Positions 1-7,171 of a DNA stretch of 17,923 bases are shown here, in pieces. The notes beneath the pieces were generated by a model. The model had not been told where the DNA came from and ran no database searches. It saw only the letters and a list, made by a program, of their open reading frames with translations. A program made the position numbers and the translations under genes. The DNA comes from Thermoplasmata archaeon (GTDB lineage: Archaea > Thermoplasmatota > Thermoplasmata > Thermoplasmatales > Thermoplasmataceae): positions 1 through 17,923 of the forward strand of contig JAKBGP010000015.1 in assembly GCA_021833045.1 (NCBI GenBank). Direction: 5' to 3'. Position 1 is the first letter of the stretch, and each line of letters opens with the position of its first letter.

Positions 1-114
1 GAAGAGGATGAGGGAGAATACGGGAAGCCAAGGGGAGATGATGCAATGGATTTATTTTTAAACTTGAACAAGGCTTATACCGAGACAATTTTAAGATGCA
101 ATCCAAAGAATTAA
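1..114 (+). CDS. C-terminal end of an unidentified protein (5' truncated)
   Basis: The first 37 codons are open from the window edge and end with TAA at 112-114. The visible residues start acidic (EEDEGEYGK) and finish with LNKAYTETILRCNPKN. There is no recognisable domain in this tail and the start lies outside the window, so no function is assigned. It converges with the minus-strand gene at 135-1454, leaving only 20 bases between the two stop codons. Reading this frame as coding is inferred from its lack of stops and its natural composition. Confidence 0.5.
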   Translation, partial: EEDEGEYGKPRGDDAMDLFLNLNKAYTETILRCNPKN

Positions 115-134
115 AGGCCCAGCATTAATACAGC

Positions 135-1454
135 CTACCCGAAAGGTCCGCCTTCCTTGCTATATTTTTTACGATACATTTCCTCTATTTCATCATAACG
201 CATCATAAGATCAGACCCATTTCTCCTTACATAAGATACCACCTTGCTTCCATCTTTCAGGTAGTAGGGTTTATCATTACCTTCTTTCACTCTCATAAGA
301 AGTATCGGCTTATTGCTATATTTTATTAGAGTGGATTCAACCGAGACAAATGGAATGATGCTGTCGCTAACAATTTGCTCAACTTGCTCTTTACTTGTAT
401 TTCCACATCCTATTATGTTGCCGTTGTCATCAACGCCTAGCACTATTGTGCCTCCATCACTGTTAGCAAATGCAACAACACTCTCCAGGAATTCCTTCTT
501 ATTTCCGAGTTCCTTCTTGTACTCCAGATACTGCCCCTCGCCAAGAGATGCGAGATATTCGACCTCGTCTTTGCCTTCGTCATACTCTATCCAGTCCCTA
601 GAGAAATATCCATAGTTTTCGTCGTATCGAACTATGTCAATTACTTCTAATTCTTCAGTAACAAGAAAGCAGTAAAACAAGGAAGGGGGATTCCTTAAGT
701 CTATTGTGACAGAACCTCCATCTATAGGAATCTCACTCCAGGGATGTTCTTCCCCGAGTGGAGACATGGTCATATATTTTATGACAAGATTTTCTTTAAC
801 TTCTGGTGAAACCTCGATGTGTACAACTATTGAATGGCTTCGAATGGTGATCTTTGTAAATCTTGCCCTATAATCTGGAATAACAAAAATTATTTTCCTC
901 AGCCAGTAAAGGGCAGAGCCAAATCCTTTAATTTCCAGCTCATTTTCTATAGCATTAGGTATGTCGGCATAAATCGGAAGGCCTTTCTGTACCCATTTAT
1001 TTATTGAAAATTCCGGCAAGCTTATGTTTTGTGTACTTCCCAAGATAAATGCCTTTGAGGGCCACTTTGTTCCCAACCGTTCAATGTCTCCGGAACCTAA
1101 GGAAGAAACGAAGTTTTGGCCCCAAGGGTATGAAAACAGATGTAATAATGTAATGTCATTCTCAATGTTAACTGTAATATCGTCAACATTCATCGTATAG
1201 TTCTTTTCCAGGTCAGATATCAGTCGTTGGAAAACATCCAGAGGAACGTATGACTTCAAAATCACAAAGTCACCGTAATCCAGTTTCTTTTTATCTGACA
1301 AAACATTGGTTGTTGGTGTCACCACAATTATTAGGTTTTTCCAATTACCATCTTCTTTGACAAAGGCTGCCTTGATCGATATACCCTTGTAAAATTTCTT
1401 TCTTTGAAGGAACGCCTCGTTAATATCAATGATAGCTTCGGATATAGACATCAC
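135..1454 (-). CDS. AlbA_2 / Schlafen-like domain protein
   Basis: 439 residues. The C-terminal third (about 304-428) is a recognisable AlbA_2 (Schlafen AlbA_2, formerly AAA_4) domain. It has GEGQYLEYKKEL with E311 and E315, then VVAFANSDGGTIVLGVDDNG, the usual 'AFANs.GGtivlGVdd.G' signature, and a C-terminal VRRNGSDLMM block. Residues 1-300 are not recognised. AlbA_2 domains occur in nucleic-acid-binding, nuclease or transcription-linked proteins of mobile and defence loci; in eukaryotic Schlafens the related fold cleaves tRNA. Which activity applies here cannot be read from the sequence. The furthest start is GTG at 1454, but ATG follows immediately at 1451 and may be the true one; no Shine-Dalgarno motif precedes it, so it may be leaderless. 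It is a single gene next to the duplicated cis module. The domain call is firm, the function open. Confidence 0.8.
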   Translation of the reverse strand: MMSISEAIIDINEAFLQRKKFYKGISIKAAFVKEDGNWKNLIIVVTPTTNVLSDKKKLDYGDFVILKSYVPLDVFQRLISDLEKNYTMNVDDITVNIENDITLLHLFSYPWGQNFVSSLGSGDIERLGTKWPSKAFILGSTQNISLPEFSINKWVQKGLPIYADIPNAIENELEIKGFGSALYWLRKIIFVIPDYRARFTKITIRSHSIVVHIEVSPEVKENLVIKYMTMSPLGEEHPWSEIPIDGGSVTIDLRNPPSLFYCFLVTEELEVIDIVRYDENYGYFSRDWIEYDEGKDEVEYLASLGEGQYLEYKKELGNKKEFLESVVAFANSDGGTIVLGVDDNGNIIGCGNTSKEQVEQIVSDSIIPFVSVESTLIKYSNKPILLMRVKEGNDKPYYLKDGSKVVSYVRRNGSDLMMRYDEIEEMYRKKYSKEGGPFG

Positions 1455-1566
1455 TGGAAAAGAGAAGGAGGATTATTGAATATTTCCAAGGCTTAAAATC
1501 TTTCTCAATTTTATGAAAGTCTATTATGGAATGTCGTGAGTAAAATTTGAAATAGTGGTCAAAAAG

Positions 1567-2113
1567 ATTGAATAAGTCAGATTCGTATGATAAAACCAAA
1601 TCAATGAATGGATCGGGGTTCCAATGAAGGATGTATGTACTTTACAGATCCTAAAGTTTACAACCTATTTCAGTCGACAACATGCCATGACCTCCTATGT
1701 CTTCGACAGATTCTTGGTGGGAGTTTTAGCATTATTTCACATGATTTACCGCTATAATGCATACATGATTATAGCCAAAAATCGAATGTAAAGTAAAGTG
1801 TGTCTAGTAAAAATGTAAAGTGACATGCCTGTAAATTGACGGCTGAGCCGCTATTACTATGGATAATAGACGCTAGACAAAAGTTTGTCGAGCATGCTAT
1901 ACAACTTTACATGTAAAATGTAAAGTGACGTGAAGTTTGTCGAGCAATGTAAAGTGTTTTGTCTATTGTATGCTGAGTGGCTATTCCTATGGATCCGCAG
2001 ACACTTTACAAATTATTTTACCCGTTGTGGTGTAGCAACAGGTAAAAATAGATGTCAAGTATAGTATATTAAGAGTATATTAAGAATGCCGAAAGTAAAG
2101 CATCATGATCATC
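1567..2113 (+). repeat. Cis module A: first copy of a duplicated iteron-bearing scaffold
   Basis: This stretch aligns with 2935-3475 at a constant offset of 1373 bases over most of its length. Shared landmarks are ATTGAATAA, a 13-base AACATGCCATGAC, GCATACATGATTA and two core boxes, GCTATTACTATGG at 1850 and GCTATTCCTATGG at 1980. Its own iteron is ATGTAAAGTG. Direct copies are at 1786-1794 (last G missing), 1813-1822, 1918-1926 and 1947-1956; inverted copies are at 1904-1912 and 2002-2010. The pair 1904-1912/1918-1926 is a perfect 9-bp inverted repeat around a 5-base centre. An extra inverted copy lies at 1639-1646. A perfect 8-bp inverted repeat, GCTATAAT/ATTATAGC, lies near 1751-1775, and a second motif, AAGTTTGTCGAGCA, occurs twice (about 1881 and 1933). 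No ORF is conserved between the modules. A replication origin or operator array is the likely role (inference). Confidence 0.85.
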
Positions 2114-2133
2114 AAGAGAAGAGGCAATGTTAA
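2086..2133 (+). pseudogene. Possible remnant of an HTH gene N-terminus
   Basis: A 15-codon frame (MPKVKHHDHQEKRQC, then TAA) begins just where, in module B, the HTH gene at 3426 runs. The DNA around AAGCATCATGATCATC (2098) matches AAGCGTCATGATCCATC (3459), and the peptides share a VK-basic-HD core. Similarity stops soon after. I read this as the truncated start of a gene related to the module B regulator. A chance match of a short conserved flank is also possible. Confidence 0.3.
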
Positions 2134-2291
2134 TGGCCTCTAATATAAATCTGCAATGCCCGAGATCTAATGAGATTTTACAAACTCCTGAACAATTTGT
2201 TAAGCATAGCATGCACTACTCTACCTGCAAAGAGCTTTATTATTATCTTTACAACCTGGGACGGATATCACAAAGAGGGAGATATCCTTGA
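2127..2291 (+). CDS. Small 54-residue protein, translationally coupled to the downstream nuclease
   Basis: An open frame too short for usual cut-offs: ATG at 2127 (or ATG at 2133), stop TGA at 2289-2291. The product contains TPEQFVKHSMHYSTCKEL and ends LGRISQRGRYP. The C-terminal half is helical-looking, basic and aromatic, and could be a small DNA-binding helix-turn-helix, but I do not recognise a family. Its stop overlaps the TTG start of the next gene (TTGA at 2288-2291), the classic arrangement for coupled translation, which supports it being real. No homologous ORF exists at the equivalent place after module B. An alternative is that this frame and the next were once one protein, now split by a frameshift at the overlap. 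Confidence 0.5.
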   Translation: MLMASNINLQCPRSNEILQTPEQFVKHSMHYSTCKELYYYLYNLGRISQRGRYP

Positions 2292-2812
2292 AGCCTGATT
2301 TCACTCTGGAATATTCAGAATTCGAATTCGCTGATGCTCTCGCAAGCAGCTTTGACAAAGATGATTACTCCGTCGTAATCCCAGCAAGCAGGCAGCAGAA
2401 GTATTACGATGTGGCACTTCTCAAATTAGAAAGCAGAAAAGTCAAAACATTCCAAGTGAAAAGTTCCAGGTGTTATGAAACACCTCCAGCAGATCGCAAG
2501 AAATACCATATAGACTATCATGGATGGTTCAACAAGCTGGACAAAATAGACAAAAATCTCGATTTTATTGTGCTTACCGTGTACTTCCCATCCTTTTTAA
2601 AAACCGGTGGAAAAGGCAGAATAACAATGTTCACGGCAACTTTAGTTTTCACTCCAGAAGAGGTTAAATCCTACAATATGGATAGAGAAACATTCTATAT
2701 TGGAATCAATGGAAAGGATAGGTATTTCGTTTGCAGGTCAATAGATCCTCCCAAGGATATAAGAAGCAACAAATATGAGTCATGGATAGGACCCTTCAAG
2801 AAAGATTTCTAA
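2288..2812 (+). CDS. PD-(D/E)XK-superfamily endonuclease-like protein
   Basis: 174 residues. The N-terminal half has the pattern of compact PD-(D/E)XK nucleases: helix EFEFADALASSF with E13, then a strand pair around YYDVALLKL with D41, and VKTFQVKSSR with Q56-x-K58. The 'QVKSS' end is typical of the Holliday-junction-resolvase-like and intron-associated branch, where Q or E precedes the catalytic lysine. It therefore probably binds and cuts DNA; the target is unknown. The start is TTG at 2288. There is no in-frame ATG until residue 130, an AGAGGGAG ribosome site lies about 8 bases upstream, and the TTG overlaps the stop of the 54-residue ORF. The fold is inferred from pattern recognition, without a database match. 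Confidence 0.65.
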   Translation: MKPDFTLEYSEFEFADALASSFDKDDYSVVIPASRQQKYYDVALLKLESRKVKTFQVKSSRCYETPPADRKKYHIDYHGWFNKLDKIDKNLDFIVLTVYFPSFLKTGGKGRITMFTATLVFTPEEVKSYNMDRETFYIGINGKDRYFVCRSIDPPKDIRSNKYESWIGPFKKDF

Positions 2813-2934
2813 TTCTGTCTTGTATTGTGAATTCACATCTATTTTATTTTGTTGAATGCCCACTGTGATATACAGTTCCAGAATCTGAGCATCTCGGCTT
2901 TTATGAAACAAAAAAAGAAATTTTTGCCAGAATG
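2813..2934. other. Spacer between nuclease gene and module B
   Basis: AT-rich spacer with no supported gene. A minus-strand frame crosses it (3061 to 2780) but overlaps the nuclease end and the conserved module flank, and has no counterpart in module A, so I treat it as chance. A weak resemblance to the sequence just before 1567 suggests the duplicated unit may extend slightly to the left. Confidence 0.5.
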
Positions 2935-3475
2935 ATTGAATAAATAAGAATTGCTTGATAGAACCAGATGAATGAACTATTTGGGGTGATAGACCAATAC
3001 AGGATACATCCACTTCAGGCATTTTCCTCTTCACATCAAATTTCAGGCGACAACATGCCATGACGTCTTACGTCTTTCACTGATTCTTAGTGGGACTTTT
3101 AGCATGAATTTCCATATTTTACTTCCATGATGCATACATGATTAAGGGCAAAAACAGATAGTGCATTGCATTCACTGCAATGAATTAGTGCAATTTTTTC
3201 CCTGTGAATTAGTGGCAGACCCGCTATTACTATGGAAAACCCTCACTTCACTGCAATTAGTGAAGCATATTGCACTATTGCACTGATAGATAGTGCAATG
3301 AATGGCTTGCTATGAATTAGTGCAATGCAATTAGTGCAATGCTTACCGAGTGGCTATTTCTATAGGTCCGCTGATATTGCACTATCTTTTTTCCGAATTT
3401 GTTGCATTAATAGGTAAAAAAATTAGTGAAGTATACTACACTGAGCATTCCATTTGTGAAGCGTCATGATCCATC
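2935..3475 (+). repeat. Cis module B: second copy of the scaffold, with a different iteron
   Basis: Same scaffold as 1567-2113, with core boxes GCTATTACTATGG at 3223 and GCTATTTCTATAGG at 3353, again exactly 130 bases apart. Its iteron is TTAGTGCAAT(G). Direct copies are at 3159-3168 (variant), 3184-3194, 3291-3300, 3316-3327 and 3330-3341; inverted copies (ATTGCACTA) are at 3269-3277, 3277-3284 and 3376-3385. A perfect 7-bp inverted repeat, CTTCACT/AGTGAAG, lies at 3246-3265. Six iterons coincide in position and orientation with those of module A after subtracting 1373. The last iteron-like stretch, ATTAGTGAAG, overlaps the GTG start of the HTH gene, so a protein binding here could also control that gene. 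Role as origin or operator is inferred. Confidence 0.85.
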
Positions 3476-3692
3476 TATTGATACAAACATTCGATTGCTT
3501 ATAGAAGAGGGATATTCTACCAAGGAAATTGCAAGTGAAACGAAAAAGTCCAAAAGGACAATATACAATTATGCAGAGAACCTTAGCCTAAAATTCAAGA
3601 AACGGGGACGGCACCATGATGAAGAACCACCTCCTGAAGATTCAAAGCAAAGGGACCGGTCCCCGAGGAGGAAATCAGGACAAATATCATGA
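3426..3692 (+). CDS. Small helix-turn-helix DNA-binding protein
   Basis: 88 residues. Residues 21-50 (NIRLLIEEGYSTKEIASETK, then KSKRTIYNYAENL) form a clear resolvase/sigma-like helix-turn-helix: a helix, the GYSTKEIA turn and a recognition helix SKRTIYNYAENL. The tail after 57 is highly charged, with acidic and proline-rich DEEPPPED followed by RDRSPRRK, probably disordered. It sits directly downstream of the module B iterons, and its GTG start at 3426 lies inside an iteron-like sequence, so it is the best candidate for the iteron-binding protein (replication initiator or autoregulator). GTG at 3456 is an alternative start that keeps the HTH. It overlaps the next gene by ATGA. Confidence 0.7.
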   Translation: MKYTTLSIPFVKRHDPSIDTNIRLLIEEGYSTKEIASETKKSKRTIYNYAENLSLKFKKRGRHHDEEPPPEDSKQRDRSPRRKSGQIS

Positions 3693-3970
3693 AGAGGCAT
3701 GTTAAGGTCATGGGCGAGAAGCTTGGAACCCTGACCGTTGAGCACGAGCTTGAAATGCGTAAAATCGTTGTTGCCCTGGAAAAGCACACTCCTATTTTCG
3801 AGTCCGTTGAGCAGATGGGCATGTCGAGGGAAGAATTTATCGATGGTGCAATAGAGATAGGATATAAGGAACTCAAGGATGTTTATTTAAGGAAAGTAAG
3901 AGAGAAGGAGGAGAAAAAGGCGATGCAAGAATTTTTAGAGATTAGAAAGTTGATAAACAGCATGAGATGA
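3689..3970 (+). CDS. Small coiled-coil-like protein, second gene of the HTH operon
   Basis: 93 residues; not recognised. It is strongly helical and charged. A central segment, EQMGMSREEFIDGAIEIGYKELK, looks like a ribbon-helix-helix or short HTH-type element, and the C-terminus (about 66-93, YLRKVREKEEKKAMQEFLEIRKL) is likely a coiled coil. ATG at 3689 overlaps the TGA of the HTH gene (ATGA), so the two are almost certainly co-translated. Small HTH plus small helical protein pairs are common in plasmid copy-control or partition loci; that role here is only inferred from the adjacent iterons. Confidence 0.6.
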   Translation: MKRHVKVMGEKLGTLTVEHELEMRKIVVALEKHTPIFESVEQMGMSREEFIDGAIEIGYKELKDVYLRKVREKEEKKAMQEFLEIRKLINSMR

Positions 3971-3987
3971 GGGGAATTAAATAGACA

Positions 3988-4004
3988 GATCAACTAAGTT
4001 GATC
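3988..4004. promoter_or_regulatory. Perfect palindrome after the HTH operon
   Basis: GATCAACTAAGTTGATC has two perfect 8-bp arms around a single central A, 17 bases after the stop at 3970. No T-run follows, so it looks more like a dimeric protein-binding site or transcript-end hairpin than a standard archaeal terminator. Its function is unknown. Confidence 0.45.
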
Positions 4005-4549
4005 ATGCTGGTCCTGAGGTAAGTGAGAATACATGGGCGTACCACTTTAATCTGCACAGGATGGCATGTTCCTTATCTTTGTTTCCAGTTTACTCATGCC
4101 TTAGGTGCAGCTAAAAACCCATAGTAATTAAAAAAAGGAAGGACCATAGAACGATGATAGACATTATATCTGAGAATAATAGAATTCACGCAAATTGCAA
4201 CAAGGAGAAAGTTTCAATTCGATAGTTTTTAGCATTTTGCTTATAAACTACGCCTCAATTCTTTCTTAGCATAACCTATTATTTCGCATATAAATGTGTT
4301 ATATACTATAAAAAACTGGTTGAACATGTCAGCAACTTGCAAATAGTTGCTACAAAACTGCCTATTGAAAGGTTCTATGAGTATATCTGATTTGTTGTAC
4401 CATTCTAAAAAAAGGTAAAATATACTTTCGAAGAAAGACAGTTATTGAGACTCTGAATGTTATAGTTTTACAACTCTTTTATTATCCGTCAATTTACCAG
4501 GATTACGCAGGAAATACTATGCACTTCGTGCTCTCAAATTGAAATAGAT
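4005..4549. other. Long non-coding interval
   Basis: About 545 bases with no supported gene on either strand. It contains CCATAGTAAT (4119-4128), an inverted 10-base match to the core box of the cis modules (ATTACTATGG). A TATA-rich stretch, TTATATACTATAAAAA, lies near 4300. A perfect 7-bp hairpin, AGCAACT-TGCAAAT-AGTTGCT, lies at 4331-4351. A small RNA starting near 4320 is possible but unproven. The 3' end of the PLD operon also lies here. Confidence 0.4.
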
Positions 4550-6043
4550 TCATTTGCCTTTTGTTGAGGAGTCTGAAACTGCTGTGTAAGGATATTTTTG
4601 TTCCAGTTGAATTGCCAAGTCAACATCCTCTTCATTTGCTACAAGTAAGAACTTTTTGCCGTTGTACTCACACAAATCGAAATGCTTATCATCGGTCTTA
4701 CCGACCTTCTTACATCCATTCGGGGGTCTTGGTGGCCATAGATTGAATAAATGGACTTCTTTTATGGCAATGGGTTTGTCTGCATTTCTTCGAAACATGT
4801 AAATACCATCTCTGTAGTCTGACATGGAAGACGCATAAACGTTTTCGTTATGCCCTATTTCCTTCACTAGCACCGGAGGTTCATGTTTGGTCATCAATGC
4901 TGCTGGATCCAGAAAACTTTCTCTTATCTCTCTATATCGTATACTCTTCTCTGAACGGTTTAGTGCTCTCGAAACCCATTCCGTATGGATTCTACCAAGT
5001 ACTTTCAACTGCTCTTTGTTCAGGATGACACCAGTCTCAAACCCGCTGTCAAGACCTAATGGAGAAAAATTAGAAGTCATGATGATACCGAAGCTTTCGT
5101 CGACTAGGATAGATTTTGCATGCATAAGATCATGACAGAATACTTGTCCTCCTGCATTAATTATCCCCTTTATAAATTCCGCATTTCCTTTGTTCGGTCT
5201 TGTAAAGACTCTCACACTGATCCCTTCTTGTGCCCGCTTAAGTATTTCTTGAGTTACGGTGCTTTCCATGGAAAACGACCATGCAGATAGAGAAATTGAC
5301 CTCTGTGCAGATTTAATAGCACTCATTAGAAGAGAAGACAGCAATTTACTTTCCTTCATGGTCCAGCATAATTTCTGCGGTGAATATTCTGGATTTAGGA
5401 ATTCCAGGTGCTTGTTTTGCGTACGGAGCCTTGAGTCTGAACCTTCTAGCCAAACCTCTCTTTCCGCCTCCAACCAAAAACCTGTCAGAAACTGGTGAAA
5501 TAACTCCTTTACCGCATCCGGTTCCAATATCACTGTGAGCTCCAGATTCTCCTGCATTGCACGTTTAGTCAGATTATTTGTAAAGACAGCACCCCTTGGA
5601 TTTGTTTCGGGATCCGACAGCATGAATTTAGAGTGGAGATGTTCTGCAGTCTTTATCAACATCTTTTGGCCCAGGTTCTTAAGAAGATTTATCAGGGCCA
5701 CGTTCCTCTCTGATAAATCAGAGTCATCATCCTCATACCTGCTATTCACCTGGTGTTCAGGGGCGGTGAGCATATAGACCCTCACACGTCTCTCAATAGC
5801 TTTTTCAATTTCGGATATTATTTCTGACTCCTGAATCATGAAACTAGAAATGCATAGAATTTCTTTAGCGCCCCGAATAATGTTCAAGACCGTGTCGATC
5901 GCTTGGTCTGTTCCGGACTGGAATATTCCAGAATCATCGGTTATAACTGGCTTGCTGAGGCTTGGTTTCATTGAAACGAGGACCGGTCCGGCCAAGATAT
6001 CACCATTATCAATTATGTGTTTAATTTTCTTGGGTCCCAGCAT
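4550..6043 (-). CDS. PLD-family phosphodiesterase / nuclease with two HKD motifs
   Basis: 497 residues, last gene of the five-gene minus-strand operon. Two phospholipase D half-sites are complete: H137-S-K139-FMLS-D144 followed by TNN (155-157), and H308-A-K310-SILV-D315 followed by SNFS (324-327) and E335. Two HKD motifs in one chain give one active site, as in bacterial PLD nucleases and the PLD proteins of defence systems (DISARM DrmC, Mokosh MkoB). Residues about 380-497 form an extra C-terminal region that I do not recognise. There is no signal peptide or membrane segment, so it is probably cytosolic and more likely acts on nucleic acid than lipid (inference). ATG at 6043 immediately follows the TGA of the upstream gene, and a perfect GGAGGTGA ribosome site overlaps that stop. 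Confidence 0.85.
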   Translation of the reverse strand: MLGPKKIKHIIDNGDILAGPVLVSMKPSLSKPVITDDSGIFQSGTDQAIDTVLNIIRGAKEILCISSFMIQESEIISEIEKAIERRVRVYMLTAPEHQVNSRYEDDDSDLSERNVALINLLKNLGQKMLIKTAEHLHSKFMLSDPETNPRGAVFTNNLTKRAMQENLELTVILEPDAVKELFHQFLTGFWLEAEREVWLEGSDSRLRTQNKHLEFLNPEYSPQKLCWTMKESKLLSSLLMSAIKSAQRSISLSAWSFSMESTVTQEILKRAQEGISVRVFTRPNKGNAEFIKGIINAGGQVFCHDLMHAKSILVDESFGIIMTSNFSPLGLDSGFETGVILNKEQLKVLGRIHTEWVSRALNRSEKSIRYREIRESFLDPAALMTKHEPPVLVKEIGHNENVYASSMSDYRDGIYMFRRNADKPIAIKEVHLFNLWPPRPPNGCKKVGKTDDKHFDLCEYNGKKFLLVANEEDVDLAIQLEQKYPYTAVSDSSTKGK

Positions 6044-7171
6044 TCATTTCACCTCCGTCAGATCGACTGGTGCTAGCAGATACCAACGTTTTCTCATCGC
6101 CTCCTCTGAAGATTTATAGAAGTTTTCGTCGACAGCTTTCAACAGTTCTTCTCTTCCTGGCATATTCAGGTTGAACTCTTTGAATTTATCCTCAACCGTT
6201 GCCGAAAGAACAAGATACTCTTTCTCTGAAAGGTAGTCATTGATTTTTGATAGCATGTTATATTTTACCCACTTTTCTGCATCCTTCCTGGTACGAGGGG
6301 TAATTGAAACGCTAAAATCATCTACCATGAATCTTTCAAGACTGTCAGTAAATACCGGAAAAGATTGTATCCTCCTGGTAAAAGTTTCTCTTTCTTGTGG
6401 CGTGGTCTCTTCAAAGCTCACCCTTAATTTCCCAAGATCGATGGGGCCACCACTCCAAGTAGCAAGTCTGGGGCTCAACAACATCTGTTTCCAGATCGAT
6501 TCTAGGTCAAGAGGAGGCGTTTCACCAATAGTTATAGGTTCCTTTTCCTTTGGATTCTTAAGCATCACTCGATTGAAGTTGTGACCAAGTTCTACTTCAA
6601 GAGAAACGTCAATTGTCTCGGACAACGGAATTCCCATGGGTTCTACGGATTCGAGAACTATGTTCTTCCTGCCATCAAACCAGACCAAGCATTTTTTCCC
6701 TTTTGCGTCAAGCATGTAATCTGGAATGTGTATTGGTTTTGGAGCACTGGTAGCAACTGTCTTTTCCTGGCCATTTCCTGCTTCCTTTTTTCTATCTGGA
6801 TCATCTGAATAAGAAACCTTGATAATTCGCTGTAAAATCACAGGATCCGAGGTGGAAAATATTTTGTATTTCCCCCTTTCTGGTAACATAATATCGCCGT
6901 CAAGAGCGTATTCTGCATATGGTCCTGCCCTTCCAGATTCATCTAGAAACCCAAGCTCCATGTACCTGGAAATAAGATTTTTTGCCATCGCAGGGGGTTT
7001 ATGAGGTAACATATGATCAATTATCAGATCCGGTGTTACTATATTGTATTCTTTCAACAGACCTATTAATGCTTCAATATCGGGCCTGTTTGCATTCGAA
7101 CGAAATGTTGCAATGCATTCGAAGCAGTCAGTATCAAGTTTCCTGCGGAGTCTCAGTTTGTCATTTATCAT
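6044..7171 (-). CDS. Unknown 375-residue protein with N-terminal winged-helix-like region
   Basis: I do not recognise the family. Residues about 25-75 (ALIGLLKEYNIVTPDLIIDHML, then SRYMELGFLDESGRAGPYAEY) look like a winged helix followed by a wing strand. A low-complexity hydrophilic linker around 125-145 leads to a mixed alpha/beta C-terminal part. No catalytic motif is visible. ATG at 7171 has GAGGGG a few bases upstream and overlaps the helicase stop by 11 bases; its own stop abuts the PLD start. Being locked between helicase and PLD suggests an adaptor or target-recognition subunit of the same complex (inference). Confidence 0.7.
   Translation of the reverse strand: MINDKLRLRRKLDTDCFECIATFRSNANRPDIEALIGLLKEYNIVTPDLIIDHMLPHKPPAMAKNLISRYMELGFLDESGRAGPYAEYALDGDIMLPERGKYKIFSTSDPVILQRIIKVSYSDDPDRKKEAGNGQEKTVATSAPKPIHIPDYMLDAKGKKCLVWFDGRKNIVLESVEPMGIPLSETIDVSLEVELGHNFNRVMLKNPKEKEPITIGETPPLDLESIWKQMLLSPRLATWSGGPIDLGKLRVSFEETTPQERETFTRRIQSFPVFTDSLERFMVDDFSVSITPRTRKDAEKWVKYNMLSKINDYLSEKEYLVLSATVEDKFKEFNLNMPGREELLKAVDENFYKSSEEAMRKRWYLLAPVDLTEVK

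Noticed and set aside
1780..2010. CRISPR array
   Set aside because: The repeats are 9-10 bases, in both orientations and unevenly spaced, with no unique spacers of constant length. They are iterons. No cas gene is nearby.
2780..3061. 93-codon minus-strand frame (MACCRLKFDVKR...)
   Set aside because: It overlaps the nuclease 3' end and the conserved left flank of module B. The same flank in module A quickly meets a stop in that frame, so the frame is not conserved.
3569..3876. Minus-strand frames across the HTH operon
   Set aside because: They are antisense to two ATGA-coupled genes with clear protein character and show no start signal.
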